Shown piece after piece: positions 1-8,236 of a stretch of DNA of 64,000 nt; within the stretch, counting starts at the first letter, position 1; each line of letters starts with the position of its first letter. Origin of the DNA: Halosimplex halobium (GTDB lineage Archaea > Halobacteriota > Halobacteria > Halobacteriales > Haloarculaceae). The stretch covers positions 186,001 through 250,000 of the forward strand of contig NZ_JBLKNX010000005.1 in assembly GCF_051414055.1 (NCBI RefSeq), written 5' to 3'. Under the pieces are notes generated by a model. The model was not told the DNA's origin. It saw only the letters and a program-made list of their open reading frames with translations, and searched no databases. A program made the translations under genes and the position numbers.

Positions 1-1
1 C

Positions 2-1618
2 GACGTGGCCGGCCTCGCCGAGGACGACGGGGAGGCCGCCGTCGGCGAGATCGAGGGCGTCGGCGACGCCATCTCCGCGAAGGTCGTCGAGTACGTCGAA
101 ACCGGCGAGATCGAGGAGCTGGAGGAACTGCGGGCGGAGATGCCGGTCGACGTCGAGGCGCTCACCCGCGTCGAGGGCGTCGGCCCGAAGACCGTCGGGA
201 GCCTCTACGAGGCGCTGGGCGTCGAGACGCTCGACGACCTGGAGGCCGCCGCCGAGGCCGGCGAGATCCGCGATGTCAGCGGGTTCGGCGCGAAGACGGA
301 GGAGAACATCCTGGAGAACGTCCAGTTCGCCCGCGAGGCGACCGAGCGCGAGTCGCTGGGCGAGGCGCGCCCCCGCGGCGAGAGCGTCGTCTCGTACCTC
401 GACGGGCAGCCGGGCGTCGAGCGGGTCGACCTCGCGGGGTCGCTGCGCCGCTGGAAGGAGACCATCGGCGACGTGGACGTGCTCGTGGGGAGCGCCGAGC
501 CAGAGCGGGTCGTCGAGGCGTTCACCGACTGGCCCGAGGCCGACACCGTCATCGAGGCGGGCGACCAGAAGGCCAGCGTCCGCTCGGACGAGCTTCGCGT
601 CGACCTCCGGGTGGTCGACCCCGGCGAGTTCGGGAGCGCCCTGCAGTACTTCACCGGGAGCAAGGACCACAACGTCAAGCTCCGGAACGTCGCCATCGAG
701 GCCGACCTGAAGATGAACGAGTACGGCGTCTTCGACGTGAGTGGCGTCGAGGACCCCGACGCCGACCAGCGGGCGGGCGAACGCGTCGCCGGGGAGACCG
801 AGGAGGGGATGTACGAGGCGCTGGATCTACCGTGGATGCCTCCCGAACTCCGCGAGAACTGGGGGGAGATCGAGGCCGCACGGGAGGGCGACCTGCCGGA
901 TCTGGTCACCGTCGAGGACGTGTGCGGGGACCTGCACACCCACACGGGCTGGTCGGACGGCGACCACACGGTCGGGGAGATGGCCGCGGGCGCCGCCGAG
1001 TTCGGCCACGACTACGTCGCGATCACCGACCACGCCACCGGACCCGGGATGGTCGGCGGCGTCGGCGTCCCCGACGACGAACTCCGCGAGCAACTCGACG
1101 AGGTGCGAGCGGTCGCCGACGAGGCCGACATCGCGGTGTTCTCCGGCGTCGAGGCCAACATCGGGGCGGACGGGTCGGTCTCGGTGGCCGACGACCTGCT
1201 CGCGGACCTGGACGTGGTCGTCGCCTCCCCCCACTCCGGGCTGGACGGCGACGGCACCGACCGGCTGATCGCGGCGGCCGAACATCCCGAGGTCGACATC
1301 ATCGGCCACCCGACCGGCCGGTACATCAACCAGCGGTCGGGGCTGGACCTGGACGTCGAGCGGCTGGCGTCGGCCGCGGCCGAGCACGACACCGCGCTGG
1401 AGGTCAACGCGAACCCGGCGCGGCTGGACCTGGGCGGCGGCGCGGTGAAAGCCGCCGTCGAGGCGGGGGCGACTATCGCGGTCGACACCGACGCACACCG
1501 GCCGGAGAGCTACGGACTCGTCCGCTACGGCGTCCACACGGCCCGCCGGGGCTGGGCCGAACAGACCGACGTACTCAATACGCGAGGCGTCGAAGGCCTG
1601 CGCGAGTTCCTCGAATGA
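2..1618 (+). CDS. polX: DNA polymerase X family protein with PHP domain (5'-truncated)
   Basis: Bacterial/archaeal-type PolX, a repair polymerase carrying a C-terminal PHP metal-dependent exonuclease. The reading frame is open to the left edge and the usual N-terminal opening of the helix-hairpin-helix region is missing, so the true start is outside the window, probably a few tens of codons upstream. In the visible 537 residues there are HhH segments (IEGVGDAISAK about residue 17, VEGVGPKTVG about 56), then the nucleotidyltransferase core with GS at 145-146, the DVD metal pair at 156-158 and a third Asp near 200. The PHP domain follows, with DLHTHTGWSDG near 309 and the late DTDAH motif. The stop overlaps the ATG of the next gene (ATGA), so the two are probably co-transcribed and translationally coupled. 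Family assignment is firm; activity is inferred from the family. Confidence 0.95.
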   Translation, partial: DVAGLAEDDGEAAVGEIEGVGDAISAKVVEYVETGEIEELEELRAEMPVDVEALTRVEGVGPKTVGSLYEALGVETLDDLEAAAEAGEIRDVSGFGAKTEENILENVQFAREATERESLGEARPRGESVVSYLDGQPGVERVDLAGSLRRWKETIGDVDVLVGSAEPERVVEAFTDWPEADTVIEAGDQKASVRSDELRVDLRVVDPGEFGSALQYFTGSKDHNVKLRNVAIEADLKMNEYGVFDVSGVEDPDADQRAGERVAGETEEGMYEALDLPWMPPELRENWGEIEAAREGDLPDLVTVEDVCGDLHTHTGWSDGDHTVGEMAAGAAEFGHDYVAITDHATGPGMVGGVGVPDDELREQLDEVRAVADEADIAVFSGVEANIGADGSVSVADDLLADLDVVVASPHSGLDGDGTDRLIAAAEHPEVDIIGHPTGRYINQRSGLDLDVERLASAAAEHDTALEVNANPARLDLGGGAVKAAVEAGATIAVDTDAHRPESYGLVRYGVHTARRGWAEQTDVLNTRGVEGLREFLE

Positions 1619-2211
1619 CCGGCGACGACTCCGACACCGACCGCGGGGCCGAGGGCACAACGGGCGCCGTCGTTGCGGGCGACGGCGGGACCGACGAGGC
1701 GACCGACGGCGGCGGAATCGACGGCGCGGCCGACGATGAGACGATCCCGCCGGAGCCGGCGGTGGAGACGGCGCTGTTGCTCGACACCATGCTCGGCAAG
1801 CTGGCGACGTACCTGCGGATGTGCGGGTACGACGCCGCCTACGCGGGCGAGCGCGGCATCGAGGCCGACGACGACGTGCTGGCGCTGGCCCACACCGAGG
1901 GCCGGGTGCTGGTCACCCGCGACCGCGAGCTAGCGGCCCGCGCCGAGCGGTCGCAACTGCTCTCCACGCGGGAGGTCACCGAGCAGTTGCGCGAGCTCCG
2001 GCGCTCGGGGTTCGACCTCGAACTGTCCGACGAGCCCGCGCGCTGTTCGGCGTGCAACGGCCCGCTCGAACGCGTCGACCGGACCGAGCCGACGCCCGAC
2101 TACGCGCCCGAGACCCACGAGGAGACCGTCTGGCGCTGTCGAAACTGCGGCCAGCACTTCTGGAAGGGCAGCCACTGGGACGACGTGGCCGGCACGCTCG
2201 ACGACCTCTGA
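1615..2211 (+). CDS. Mut7-C RNase domain protein with zinc ribbon
   Basis: 198 aa. An acidic, low-complexity N-terminus of about 50 residues is followed by the Mut7-C (PIN-fold) signature LLLDTMLGKLATYLRMCGYD and a VTRDREL segment. A C-terminal zinc ribbon has two CxxC pairs (CSACNGP and CRNCGQ) and ends WKGSHW, as is usual for this family. The start is the ATG that overlaps the polX stop; longer readings in the frame would run antisense-free through polX and are not credible. Mut7-C proteins are predicted metal-dependent RNases. The role here is not known; the coupling to polX may reflect a nucleic-acid-processing operon. Confidence 0.85.
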   Translation: MTGDDSDTDRGAEGTTGAVVAGDGGTDEATDGGGIDGAADDETIPPEPAVETALLLDTMLGKLATYLRMCGYDAAYAGERGIEADDDVLALAHTEGRVLVTRDRELAARAERSQLLSTREVTEQLRELRRSGFDLELSDEPARCSACNGPLERVDRTEPTPDYAPETHEETVWRCRNCGQHFWKGSHWDDVAGTLDDL

Positions 2212-2247
2212 GCGGTCGGGGTCGGGCCGCGTCCGGCAAGCAACACG

Positions 2248-2256
2248 GATTAATAA
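2248..2256 (+). promoter_or_regulatory. TATA-like box upstream of the 2280 gene
   Basis: An AT-rich TTAATAA stretch lies about 28 nt upstream of the ATG at 2280, the distance expected for a leaderless haloarchaeal transcript. Confidence 0.5.
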
Positions 2257-2279
2257 CCCGGTGAACTACCCTCGGGCGA

Positions 2280-2768
2280 ATGACGCTATCGGACGAGGCC
2301 CGCGAGCGACTCGCGGACGTGGTGGCGCTCCAGCCGACGAAAAACGCCGAGCTGCAGGCCCAGTGGGACATGGACAGCGGGAGCGACGTCCACCAGTACC
2401 TCGAATCCGAGCTGAAAGACTACTACTACCGCAACGAGGACAGCCTCATCTGCGCGACGCCCGAGGCCAACCGCCTCGTCGGCGACGACGTGGAGGGCGA
2501 GATCGACGAACAGGTCGTCACGGTCCCCGCGCTGCAGGCGGCGACCATCGACGTACTCCCCGACCACGACGACGAGCCCCAGAGCGTCGTCGCGACGCTG
2601 CACGACCTCCGGGCGGCCGGCCGCGACCCCGAGGTCGACGAGGTGCGCTCGGCGCTGCGGTCGCTCGCCGAGAAGGGCGTCGTCGAGCGCGTCCAGAAGA
2701 CCGTCCCGACCTACCGGCTGGCCGTCGAGCGCGACGCGCTGGAGGTCCAGCGGCTCGACGACGACTGA
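2280..2768 (+). CDS. DUF5797-like haloarchaeal protein
   Basis: 162 aa with no membrane segments. It begins MTLSDEARERLADVVALQPT and has a central ELKDYYYRNEDSLICATPEA segment, which I recall from the haloarchaeal DUF5797 family. Its two halves look like small winged-helix modules: helices followed by short basic strands, with ALRSLAEKGVVERVQ reading as a typical wing. This suggests DNA binding, but that is inference. The ATG is supported by a TATA-like box about 28 nt upstream. The gene is convergent with the next gene, whose stop is only 7 nt away. Confidence 0.75.
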   Translation: MTLSDEARERLADVVALQPTKNAELQAQWDMDSGSDVHQYLESELKDYYYRNEDSLICATPEANRLVGDDVEGEIDEQVVTVPALQAATIDVLPDHDDEPQSVVATLHDLRAAGRDPEVDEVRSALRSLAEKGVVERVQKTVPTYRLAVERDALEVQRLDDD

Positions 2769-2774
2769 CTGACT

Positions 2775-3113
2775 CTAGAACCAGCTTTCGCCGACCGTCA
2801 GGAAGCCGCGGAGATCGCCCTCCGCGTAGTAGGAGGCGATCTCGTCGAGGGCGCCGGCGATCCGCTTCGCCGAGTGAGTCTGGTCCGGCAGGTACAACAC
2901 CGCATGGTAGTCGTCGTCCGCGAAGTCGTCCCGGAAGTCGTCGTCGTAGGTGACGACCACGAACTCGCGTTCGCGCGAGAACGCCGCGAGGTCGCTGTCG
3001 GGATCCCCCTTGCTCAGTTCGCCGCTCAGGTCGACGTGTACCACCTCGTGGTCGCGGTTCCGGAGCCGATGGACCACCTCGTGTTCGAGGTTCTCGTCGA
3101 GGAGGTATCTCGT
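2775..3113 (-). pseudogene. DUF5615-type PIN-like toxin, start codon lost
   Basis: The frame reads RYLLDENLEHEVVHRLRN and continues VVTYDDDF to a GFLTVGESWF end, matching the DUF5615 PIN-like family, whose members normally begin M(K/R)xLLDENL. Here the codon before RYLLDEN is ACG and no ATG, GTG or TTG is seen at the expected position. The first usable start, GTG at 3077, would remove LLDENL and with it the first acidic active-site residue. The partner DUF433 gene upstream has lost its stop at the same place. The pair therefore looks damaged at the junction, unless a non-standard start is used. The 3' end is intact. Confidence 0.55.
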
Positions 3114-3388
3114 TCCGGCTTTTCGAGGGTCTCGGACTCCGCGGCGACCGTCTCCCTGTGGTCCTCGACCGCCTGCATCTCCTCGGGGTTCCGGTGGTAG
3201 TACGCGAGCGCCTCGTACACGTCCGCGAGGTCGAGATTCAACCGCTCCGCGACGGTCTCGGGGCGGAGTCCGCGCCCCTCGACCCGCTCGTGAACGTGGA
3301 GGACCGTCACCCGGCTCCCCTCGATGTGGGGTTCGTCGTGGATCTCCGAGTCGTCGCCGGAGACGATCCGATGCTTCGTCACTGCCAT
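3026..3388 (-). CDS. DUF433 antitoxin-like protein, reading through its normal end
   Basis: Begins MAVTKHRIVSGDDSEIHDEP and has the DUF433 core IEGSRVTVLHVHERVEGRGL and LNLDLADVYEALAYYHRN, a small HTH-like antitoxin usually paired with DUF5615. The natural end should fall about residue 92, near 3113. Instead the frame continues out of register over the first 80 nt of the DUF5615 gene, adding a tail (ERDTSSTRTSN) that is simply the toxin's DNA in another frame, and stops at 3026. The A-rich stretch upstream (minus-strand TTTTTTGCGG near 3411-3420) could be promoter. A longer open frame towards 3700 has no support. Confidence 0.65.
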   Translation of the reverse strand: MAVTKHRIVSGDDSEIHDEPHIEGSRVTVLHVHERVEGRGLRPETVAERLNLDLADVYEALAYYHRNPEEMQAVEDHRETVAAESETLEKPERDTSSTRTSNTRWSIGSGTATTRWYTST

Positions 3389-3494
3389 ACCAACCCTTGG
3401 AGCAGCGACCGCAAAAAACCCGCGCCGGCCGGGCCAGGTACCCCCTCGAATCGACCGCTCACCGGCGCAAACCTCGGGATCACCGTTCGATAGG

Positions 3495-4592
3495 TCATGG
3501 CCTCTCGTCAAGCTCGGGCCGCTGTCGCCGCCGCTGGCGGTCCAATAGCCGCTTGATCCCCTTGCCGGGACCGCCGGAGACGGGCCAGCCCTTCGAGCGC
3601 CACGCCGGCGGTTCCGGTTCGAACTCCGGACAGGAGCCCGAGCACTCGCCGGCCGTCGGGTGACACTCCTTCGCGCCACAGCGGGGCAGAAAGCCCGCAT
3701 CGGTGTCGGTCAGCCGGAAGTGTCGGCAGTCGGGGCGCATCGTGTCGGCGTAGGCCCGCCACCCGCGGCCGTAGGCCCGCTCGGCGAGTTCGAGCCGCTT
3801 GTCGGCCTTCCACTCGGAGTCGGCGTACTCGAAGCGGGCGGCGGAGGCGTCGCGGTCGCCGCCCGACGGCCGTTCGAGAATTCTGGTCCCGGGCTCGTCG
3901 ACCGCCAGCGTCCGGGGATGCCACGAGACTTCGGCGTCGCCCGTCGCGTCGACCGTGAGGACGCCGGCCTCGACGGGCACGTCCTCGACCAGCGCCGGCT
4001 CGACGGTTTCGCCCGTCTCGGTCGTCGCCACCCACACCTCGTCGGCCAGGGCGAGCGCCACGTCGCGTTCGAGCTGCGGCCCGAGTTCGCGGGCGGCGCT
4101 GGCGTCGAGATCCGGCTTGTTCTCGACGGCGACGACCTGTTCGACCCAGTCGGGGTAGGCCCACCTGCGGCGGATCTCGACGCGGTTGTTCGACCGGCGG
4201 CGACGCTCGATCACCCCCCGGTCGGCCGCCCGGTGGACCGCCTCGCGGACGTACCGCCAGGGGTACCCGGGATCCGGCAGCGCGTCGCGGTACCAGGCCC
4301 ACTCGGCGGGGGCGTTACGCACGACGTGCAACAGGTCCGAGTCGAGTTCCCCGAGCCCGAAGTTCGCCCGCCGGGCCAGTCCCTCCGGGTCGCACTCGAC
4401 GACGACGGTGTCCCAGCGGCGTCGCTTGGTCCCGATCTGTCGGGCGACGATCGTCGGCCGGTCGTTCCCGTTCCCGGCCCCGGTTCCGGTCGCACTCCCC
4501 GCGGGCGGCCACTCCCGTTCGGCCCACTGACAGACCGCCAGCTCGAAGACGAACTCGGACTGGCCGGGCACGCCGTCGTCGACCCCACTCAC
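3495..4592 (-). CDS. DUF5787-like haloarchaeal protein with Cys-rich C-terminus
   Basis: 365 aa from a GTG at 4592 (VSGVDDGVPGQSEFVFELAV). This start is chosen because a TATA box sits 26 nt upstream on the minus strand, giving a leaderless mRNA, and because the protein family begins at the FxFELxxCxW strand. The middle part is rich in Arg and reads ARQIGTKRRRWDTVVVECDP, then YRYVREAVHRAADRGVIERR, then VVAVENKPDLD, which recalls a restriction-endonuclease-like fold (an E-x-K motif in VENKP). The C-terminus has Cys residues in CGAKECHPTAGECSGSCPEF that could hold a metal or Fe-S cluster. Nuclease-like function is speculation; the DUF name is recalled. Confidence 0.75.
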   Translation of the reverse strand: MSGVDDGVPGQSEFVFELAVCQWAEREWPPAGSATGTGAGNGNDRPTIVARQIGTKRRRWDTVVVECDPEGLARRANFGLGELDSDLLHVVRNAPAEWAWYRDALPDPGYPWRYVREAVHRAADRGVIERRRRSNNRVEIRRRWAYPDWVEQVVAVENKPDLDASAARELGPQLERDVALALADEVWVATTETGETVEPALVEDVPVEAGVLTVDATGDAEVSWHPRTLAVDEPGTRILERPSGGDRDASAARFEYADSEWKADKRLELAERAYGRGWRAYADTMRPDCRHFRLTDTDAGFLPRCGAKECHPTAGECSGSCPEFEPEPPAWRSKGWPVSGGPGKGIKRLLDRQRRRQRPELDERP

Positions 4593-4613
4593 AGTTGCCA
4601 CAGACGGATCGGA

Positions 4614-4623
4614 CGTATAAATG
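4614..4623 (-). promoter_or_regulatory. TATA box for the 4592 gene
   Basis: Minus-strand ATTTATACG, centred 26 nt upstream of the GTG start at 4592. It fits a leaderless promoter and fixes that start. Confidence 0.65.
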
Positions 4624-4679
4624 CCCCGTGAACGGGTGCAGCACTCTCGGACGCCGAGGAAGACGTATCGTCCCAAAGT

Positions 4680-4689
4680 AATTTATACT
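4680..4689 (+). promoter_or_regulatory. TATA box for the 4712 gene
   Basis: AATTTATACT, centred 27 nt upstream of the ATG at 4712. With the oppositely facing box at 4614-4623 it makes a divergent promoter region. Confidence 0.65.
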
Positions 4690-4711
4690 CTGTCATTCTG
4701 TAAGGGCCTGT

Positions 4712-5032
4712 ATGTCGACACAGATCGTAGACAGGTCCGCATTCAATACGGGATCGCTCGGCAAACAGGTGGCGCTTGCGGTCGTCACGCTGGGGCTGTA
4801 CATGGTCTACTGGATGTACAGCACGGCCAAACAGCTGGACCAGGGGACGGACGCGAGTTTCTCGCCCATCCTCGCGATCGTTCCCTTCTACGGCCAGTGG
4901 AAGGTCGCCGACGCGGCCGAGGCGGTGACCGACCAGAGCGGCGGCCTGCTGTTCGTCCTGTTCCTGTTTCTCGGTCCGGCGGCCTGGTACCTGATCCAGA
5001 CCGGTATCAACGACGTCGCATCCGGTGCCTGA
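4712..5032 (+). CDS. DUF4234 family small membrane protein
   Basis: 106 aa with two hydrophobic segments (QVALAVVTLGLYMVYWMYST about residues 19-38 and GGLLFVLFLFLGPAAWYLIQ about 78-97). The LGLYMVYWMYSTAKQL motif is the hallmark of the DUF4234 membrane family. Function is unknown. The start is supported by the TATA box 27 nt upstream. It is convergent with the Nudix gene. Confidence 0.8.
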   Translation: MSTQIVDRSAFNTGSLGKQVALAVVTLGLYMVYWMYSTAKQLDQGTDASFSPILAIVPFYGQWKVADAAEAVTDQSGGLLFVLFLFLGPAAWYLIQTGINDVASGA

Positions 5033-5135
5033 ACGGTCGCGCCGCTTGACGGCGACCGAGCGACGGGCGGACACCGCCCGATGCGACTGTCGGCCTGTCG
5101 GCAGGCCCGCGACCGGGCCACGCGGTCGCCGGTCG

Positions 5136-5576
5136 CTACTCCTCGTCGTCGTCCTCCTCTAACTTCTCGTCGAGGAACTCGTGGGCCTCCTCGAGGATCT
5201 CGCGGGGGCCGTCCTGGGTGACGGTGTTGATGGCCTGTTCGTAGTCGCGCCACTGGAGGTCACGGTGCTCGTGGGAGAGCTCCGCCGACGCCTCGAACGA
5301 CCGGGCGATGAACAGGTGTACGGTCTTGTGGATGGTGTTGCCGTTGGCTTCGAACACGTAGTCGTAGTCCTCTCGGAAGCCGTCCAAGAGCCGGAAGTCG
5401 CCGATCCCGGCCTCCTCTTTCACTTCGCGGATGGCGGTCTGCTGGAGCTCCTCGTCGCCCTCGACGCCCCCTTTCGGGAACTCCCAGTCGCCCGGGCGAC
5501 TCTTCAGGAGGAGGTACTCCCGCCGGCCACGCGTGTCGCGAAAGAGGATGGCTCCCGCGCTCGTGGCCTCTATCAT
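5136..5576 (-). CDS. Nudix hydrolase, Ap4A-type
   Basis: 146 aa beginning MIEATSAGAILFR. The Nudix box is intact, starting GGVEGDEELQQTAIREV and followed by KEEAGI, with the REVKEE core that binds the metals. WEFPKGG precedes the box and a TVHLFIARSFEA strand follows it, as in diadenosine-tetraphosphate hydrolases, which cleave Np4N to nucleotides. The C-terminus is a highly acidic tail. I use the second methionine (5576) rather than the one 7 codons earlier because the family starts there and a TTAAG-type box lies about 27 nt upstream of it. Confidence 0.85.
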   Translation of the reverse strand: MIEATSAGAILFRDTRGRREYLLLKSRPGDWEFPKGGVEGDEELQQTAIREVKEEAGIGDFRLLDGFREDYDYVFEANGNTIHKTVHLFIARSFEASAELSHEHRDLQWRDYEQAINTVTQDGPREILEEAHEFLDEKLEEDDDEE

Positions 5577-5701
5577 TGCCAGTAGGTACTCTATCACTCC
5601 TTAAGTGAATATCGGAGCATCGCCGCGGTGACCACTCGCCGACTCGACACGACGCGGCGGCAAGCGCATGGCTTATCCCGACTCCCGGCGACCGAGTGGG
5701 T

Positions 5702-6016
5702 ATGCCCTTCGTCACGAAGCTCACGTTCACGAGCGGGGACCGCCGGCTCCTCGACGACGTCGTCGACGGGGTCAAGGCCGCCGCCGAGCGCAAGGGCGTC
5801 GAGCTGAAAGGGCCCCATCCCCAGCCGCCGACCGACCACCGCGTGCCCCAGAGCAAGCGGCTGGCCGCCGACGGCGGCGAGTTCGAGCCCTGGCAGTACA
5901 CCGCCTACACCCGGACCGTCGAGATCCATGGCCACGACGAGTTCGCCCGCTCGGTCGCCGGCGACGACTACCCCGACCGCATCCACGTCGAAGCCGAGAT
6001 CGAACAGGTCCGCTGA
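5702..6016 (+). CDS. uS10/mL48 family ribosomal-protein paralogue
   Basis: 104 aa: MPFVTKLTFTSGDRRLLDDV, then GPHPQPPTDHRVPQSKRL, then YTAYTRTVEIHG, ending IHVEAEIEQVR. The layout (strand, long helix, GPxPxP loop, VPxSK loop, basic strand with TRTVEIHG) is that of ribosomal protein uS10, but the sequence differs strongly from the haloarchaeal translation-operon S10. I call it a second, divergent uS10-family member. The ATG at 5702 is preferred to an in-frame GTG at 5696. CTTATCC about 30 nt upstream is a candidate TATA element. It stands alone, away from any ribosomal operon. Confidence 0.8.
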   Translation: MPFVTKLTFTSGDRRLLDDVVDGVKAAAERKGVELKGPHPQPPTDHRVPQSKRLAADGGEFEPWQYTAYTRTVEIHGHDEFARSVAGDDYPDRIHVEAEIEQVR

Positions 6017-6113
6017 GTTCGAGATGGTCGGATCGATTCTCCGAGAGTCGCGATTACAGTGACTCTCACCGCCGCGGGGGTCACCATCGACCGTACTGGC
6101 GTCACAAGCAGCG

Positions 6114-6220
6114 TGAAAGCCCCGGCCGTCTGCACTCCCACGGCTCGCTGCGCGCTTCCCTCGCTCCGCTCGGTCCAGTGCTTGCGTCGCCGGGGTTCGT
6201 GCAGACGGCCGCCCCTTTCA
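6114..6220 (-). repeat. Inverted-repeat element with TGAAAG...CTTTCA ends (copy 1)
   Basis: The gap between 6017 and 6369 has no credible gene and holds this 107-bp element. Read on the minus strand it starts TGAAAGGGGCGGCCG and ends CGGCCGGGGCTTTCA. The 12-bp arms GGCCGTCTGCAC (6124-6135) and GTGCAGACGGCC (6199-6210) pair perfectly. The loop is a GC-rich run of CGCTCG/GCGAGC words. A second element with the same ends lies at 36168-36279. It could be a non-autonomous mobile element or a structured RNA. Confidence 0.6.
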
Positions 6221-6369
6221 TTCCCACCCGCACAGACCGTCGAACCGGCCGAAACGGGTTGGGACTTCCACGCTGTTCGCGGCGGCGGACCGAGTCGAGC
6301 CGGTACTGATCTCGATTTTCACGCCTGATCGCCGAAACCCACACCTTCCCGGGGCGCCCACAGTCGCCC

Positions 6370-7650
6370 ATGAGTCAGCCGAGTCGCGAGCGCCTGGTCG
6401 AGCTACGCCGGGAGTTCCACCGCAAACCCGAACCCGCCTGGCGGGAGTTCTGGACGACCGCGCGGATCGTCGACGAACTCGAATCGCTGGACACCGACGA
6501 GATACTAGTCGGTCCCGAGGTGCTCGCGGACGGTGAACGCATTGCCGTCCCCGACGACGAAGAGCTCCAGCGGTGGTACCGGCAGGCCGAAGAAGCGGGC
6601 GCGAACCCCGAGACGCTGGAGCGACTGCGCGGCGGCTACACGGGCGCCGCGGCGACACTCGAACGCGGGGACGGCCCGACGGTCGCCCTGCGGGTTGACA
6701 TCGACGGGCTGCCCCGGGAAGAGTCGACCGACGACGAGCACCTCCCCGCCCGCGAGGGATTCCGCTCGGAACACGAGGGCGCGATGCACGCCTGTGGCCA
6801 CGACGCCCACGCGACCATCGGGCTCGGCGTCCTGGAGGCGGTCGCCGAGAGTGACTTCGAGGGGACGTTGAAGGTCCTCTTCCAGCCCGCCGAGGAGTCC
6901 ATCGGCGGCGGGAAGCCGATGGCCGAGAGCGGCCTGCTCGACGACGTCGACTACCTGCTCGCCGTCCACATCGGGCTCGACCACCCGACCGGCGAGGTGG
7001 TCGCGGGCATCGGAGGGTTCCTGGCGGTCCACCAGTTCCGTGCCGACTTCGCGGGCGAGTCGGCCCACGCCGGTGGAGAGCCGGGCGCGGGGCGCAACGC
7101 CGTCCAGGCGATGGCCGCCGCGGTCGGGAATCTCTACGCGATCCCGCGCCACGGGGACGGCGTCACCCGGGTCAACGCCGGGAAGGTCGGCGGCGGGACC
7201 GCGACGAACGTGATCCCCGAGGAAGCCCACATCGAGGGCGAAGTCCGCGGCGAGACGACGGAACTCATGGAGTACATGCGCGAGCGCGCCCGCTCGGTCC
7301 TCGAGGGTGCGGCGACGATGCACGACTGCGAGGTCGACGTGACCCGGGAAGGCGAGGCACCGGGCGCCGAGAGCGACCCCGCCGTCGTCGACGTGGTCGA
7401 GACGGTCGCGGGCCGGACCGACGGCGTCGACTCGGTGGTGCGGAACGACGACCTCGGCGGGAGCGAGGACGCGACCGTCCTGATGAACCGCGTCCAGGAG
7501 CGGGGCGGGCGGGCCGCGTACGTCGGCGTCGGCACCGACCACCCCGGCGGCCACCACACCGCCACCTTCGACGTGGACGAGGACTCGCTGGTCGTCGGCG
7601 TCGACGTGCTGTCCGAGACGATCCGGGCGCTGGCGCGCGACCGTCCCTGA
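6370..7650 (+). CDS. M20 family amidohydrolase (AbgA-like)
   Basis: 426 aa. Opens RERLVELRREFHRKPEPAWREF, the RR-x-FH-x-P-E-xxW-xEF motif of AbgA-type M20D amidohydrolases. Metal-ligand motifs are visible: RVDIDGLP, then MHACGHDAHATIGLG (the HxCGHD motif), then FQPAEES with the bridging Glu, AVHIG, and a late GTDHPGGHHTATFD. The dimerisation lid is the FAGESAHAGGEPGAGRNA region. Such enzymes hydrolyse N-acyl amino acids or p-aminobenzoyl-glutamate; the substrate here cannot be read. It is preceded by the 353-bp repeat-bearing gap and is convergent with the pilin gene. Confidence 0.88.
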   Translation: MSQPSRERLVELRREFHRKPEPAWREFWTTARIVDELESLDTDEILVGPEVLADGERIAVPDDEELQRWYRQAEEAGANPETLERLRGGYTGAAATLERGDGPTVALRVDIDGLPREESTDDEHLPAREGFRSEHEGAMHACGHDAHATIGLGVLEAVAESDFEGTLKVLFQPAEESIGGGKPMAESGLLDDVDYLLAVHIGLDHPTGEVVAGIGGFLAVHQFRADFAGESAHAGGEPGAGRNAVQAMAAAVGNLYAIPRHGDGVTRVNAGKVGGGTATNVIPEEAHIEGEVRGETTELMEYMRERARSVLEGAATMHDCEVDVTREGEAPGAESDPAVVDVVETVAGRTDGVDSVVRNDDLGGSEDATVLMNRVQERGGRAAYVGVGTDHPGGHHTATFDVDEDSLVVGVDVLSETIRALARDRP

Positions 7651-7756
7651 GCGGCTACCGTCTCCACGGGAAGCCCTCTCGGACGGACCGTCCCCCCGAT
7701 CGGAGGCTCACGTGAGTACCTGGCTGGCTGTCGCCGGCGCGACCGACAGCGACCGG

Positions 7757-8236
7757 TCAGGCCGCGGGTCCGCGCCAGCGGTAGAGGACGGTACCGCTCC
7801 CGCTTCCGGACTCGACCCACGAGACGGTCACCGCTGTCCGCGAGAGGTCGAGCTGGCTCGCGGCCGGCGGGCAGACTGTCCCGACGGTGACCTGCGCCTG
7901 CGAGCCGGCGGCGACCGTCGACCCGGAGACGCCCAGCTCCGACAGGCCGTAGCGGTCGGTGACCGAGCCGGCGCCCCGACAGCCCGCGCTCGCGACGTGG
8001 ACTTTCACGTTCTCCCGGGCCAGCACGTCGCCGCCGGTGAACTCGACGGTGAGTTCGTGACCGCCGCTGTCGACGGCGAACTCCCCCTCTATCGCGACGG
8101 TCGGCGTCCCCGACAGCGACCCCTCGAACCCCATGAAGAACGTCGCCGCCGTCGCCGCCAGCAACACGGTGATCGCGACCATCAGGATGACCCCGATGAC
8201 CGGCGAAACAGCTCTCGACGAGTCGAAGCCTGTCAT
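7757..8236 (-). CDS. Archaeal type IV pilin
   Basis: 159 aa. MTGFDSSRAVSPVIGVILMV is a class III prepilin signal with the conserved RAVSPVIGVILMVAITV core; the prepilin peptidase would cut just before AVSPV. The hydrophobic helix through about residue 33 forms the pilus core and the rest is a beta-rich globular domain with two Cys (AGCRGAG and TVCPPA) that may bond. Archaeal pilins of this type make adhesion pili. The start is the ATG directly before the signal; the promoter lies in the AT-rich patch at 8361-8372, so a leader of roughly 100 nt is likely. No other pilus gene is adjacent. Confidence 0.85.
   Translation of the reverse strand: MTGFDSSRAVSPVIGVILMVAITVLLAATAATFFMGFEGSLSGTPTVAIEGEFAVDSGGHELTVEFTGGDVLARENVKVHVASAGCRGAGSVTDRYGLSELGVSGSTVAAGSQAQVTVGTVCPPAASQLDLSRTAVTVSWVESGSGSGTVLYRWRGPAA

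Noticed and set aside
5005..5135. Terminator hairpin between 4712 and the Nudix gene
   Set aside because: Only GC-rich short inverted words (CTGTCGGCCTGTCGGCAG); no T-run, so I did not call it.
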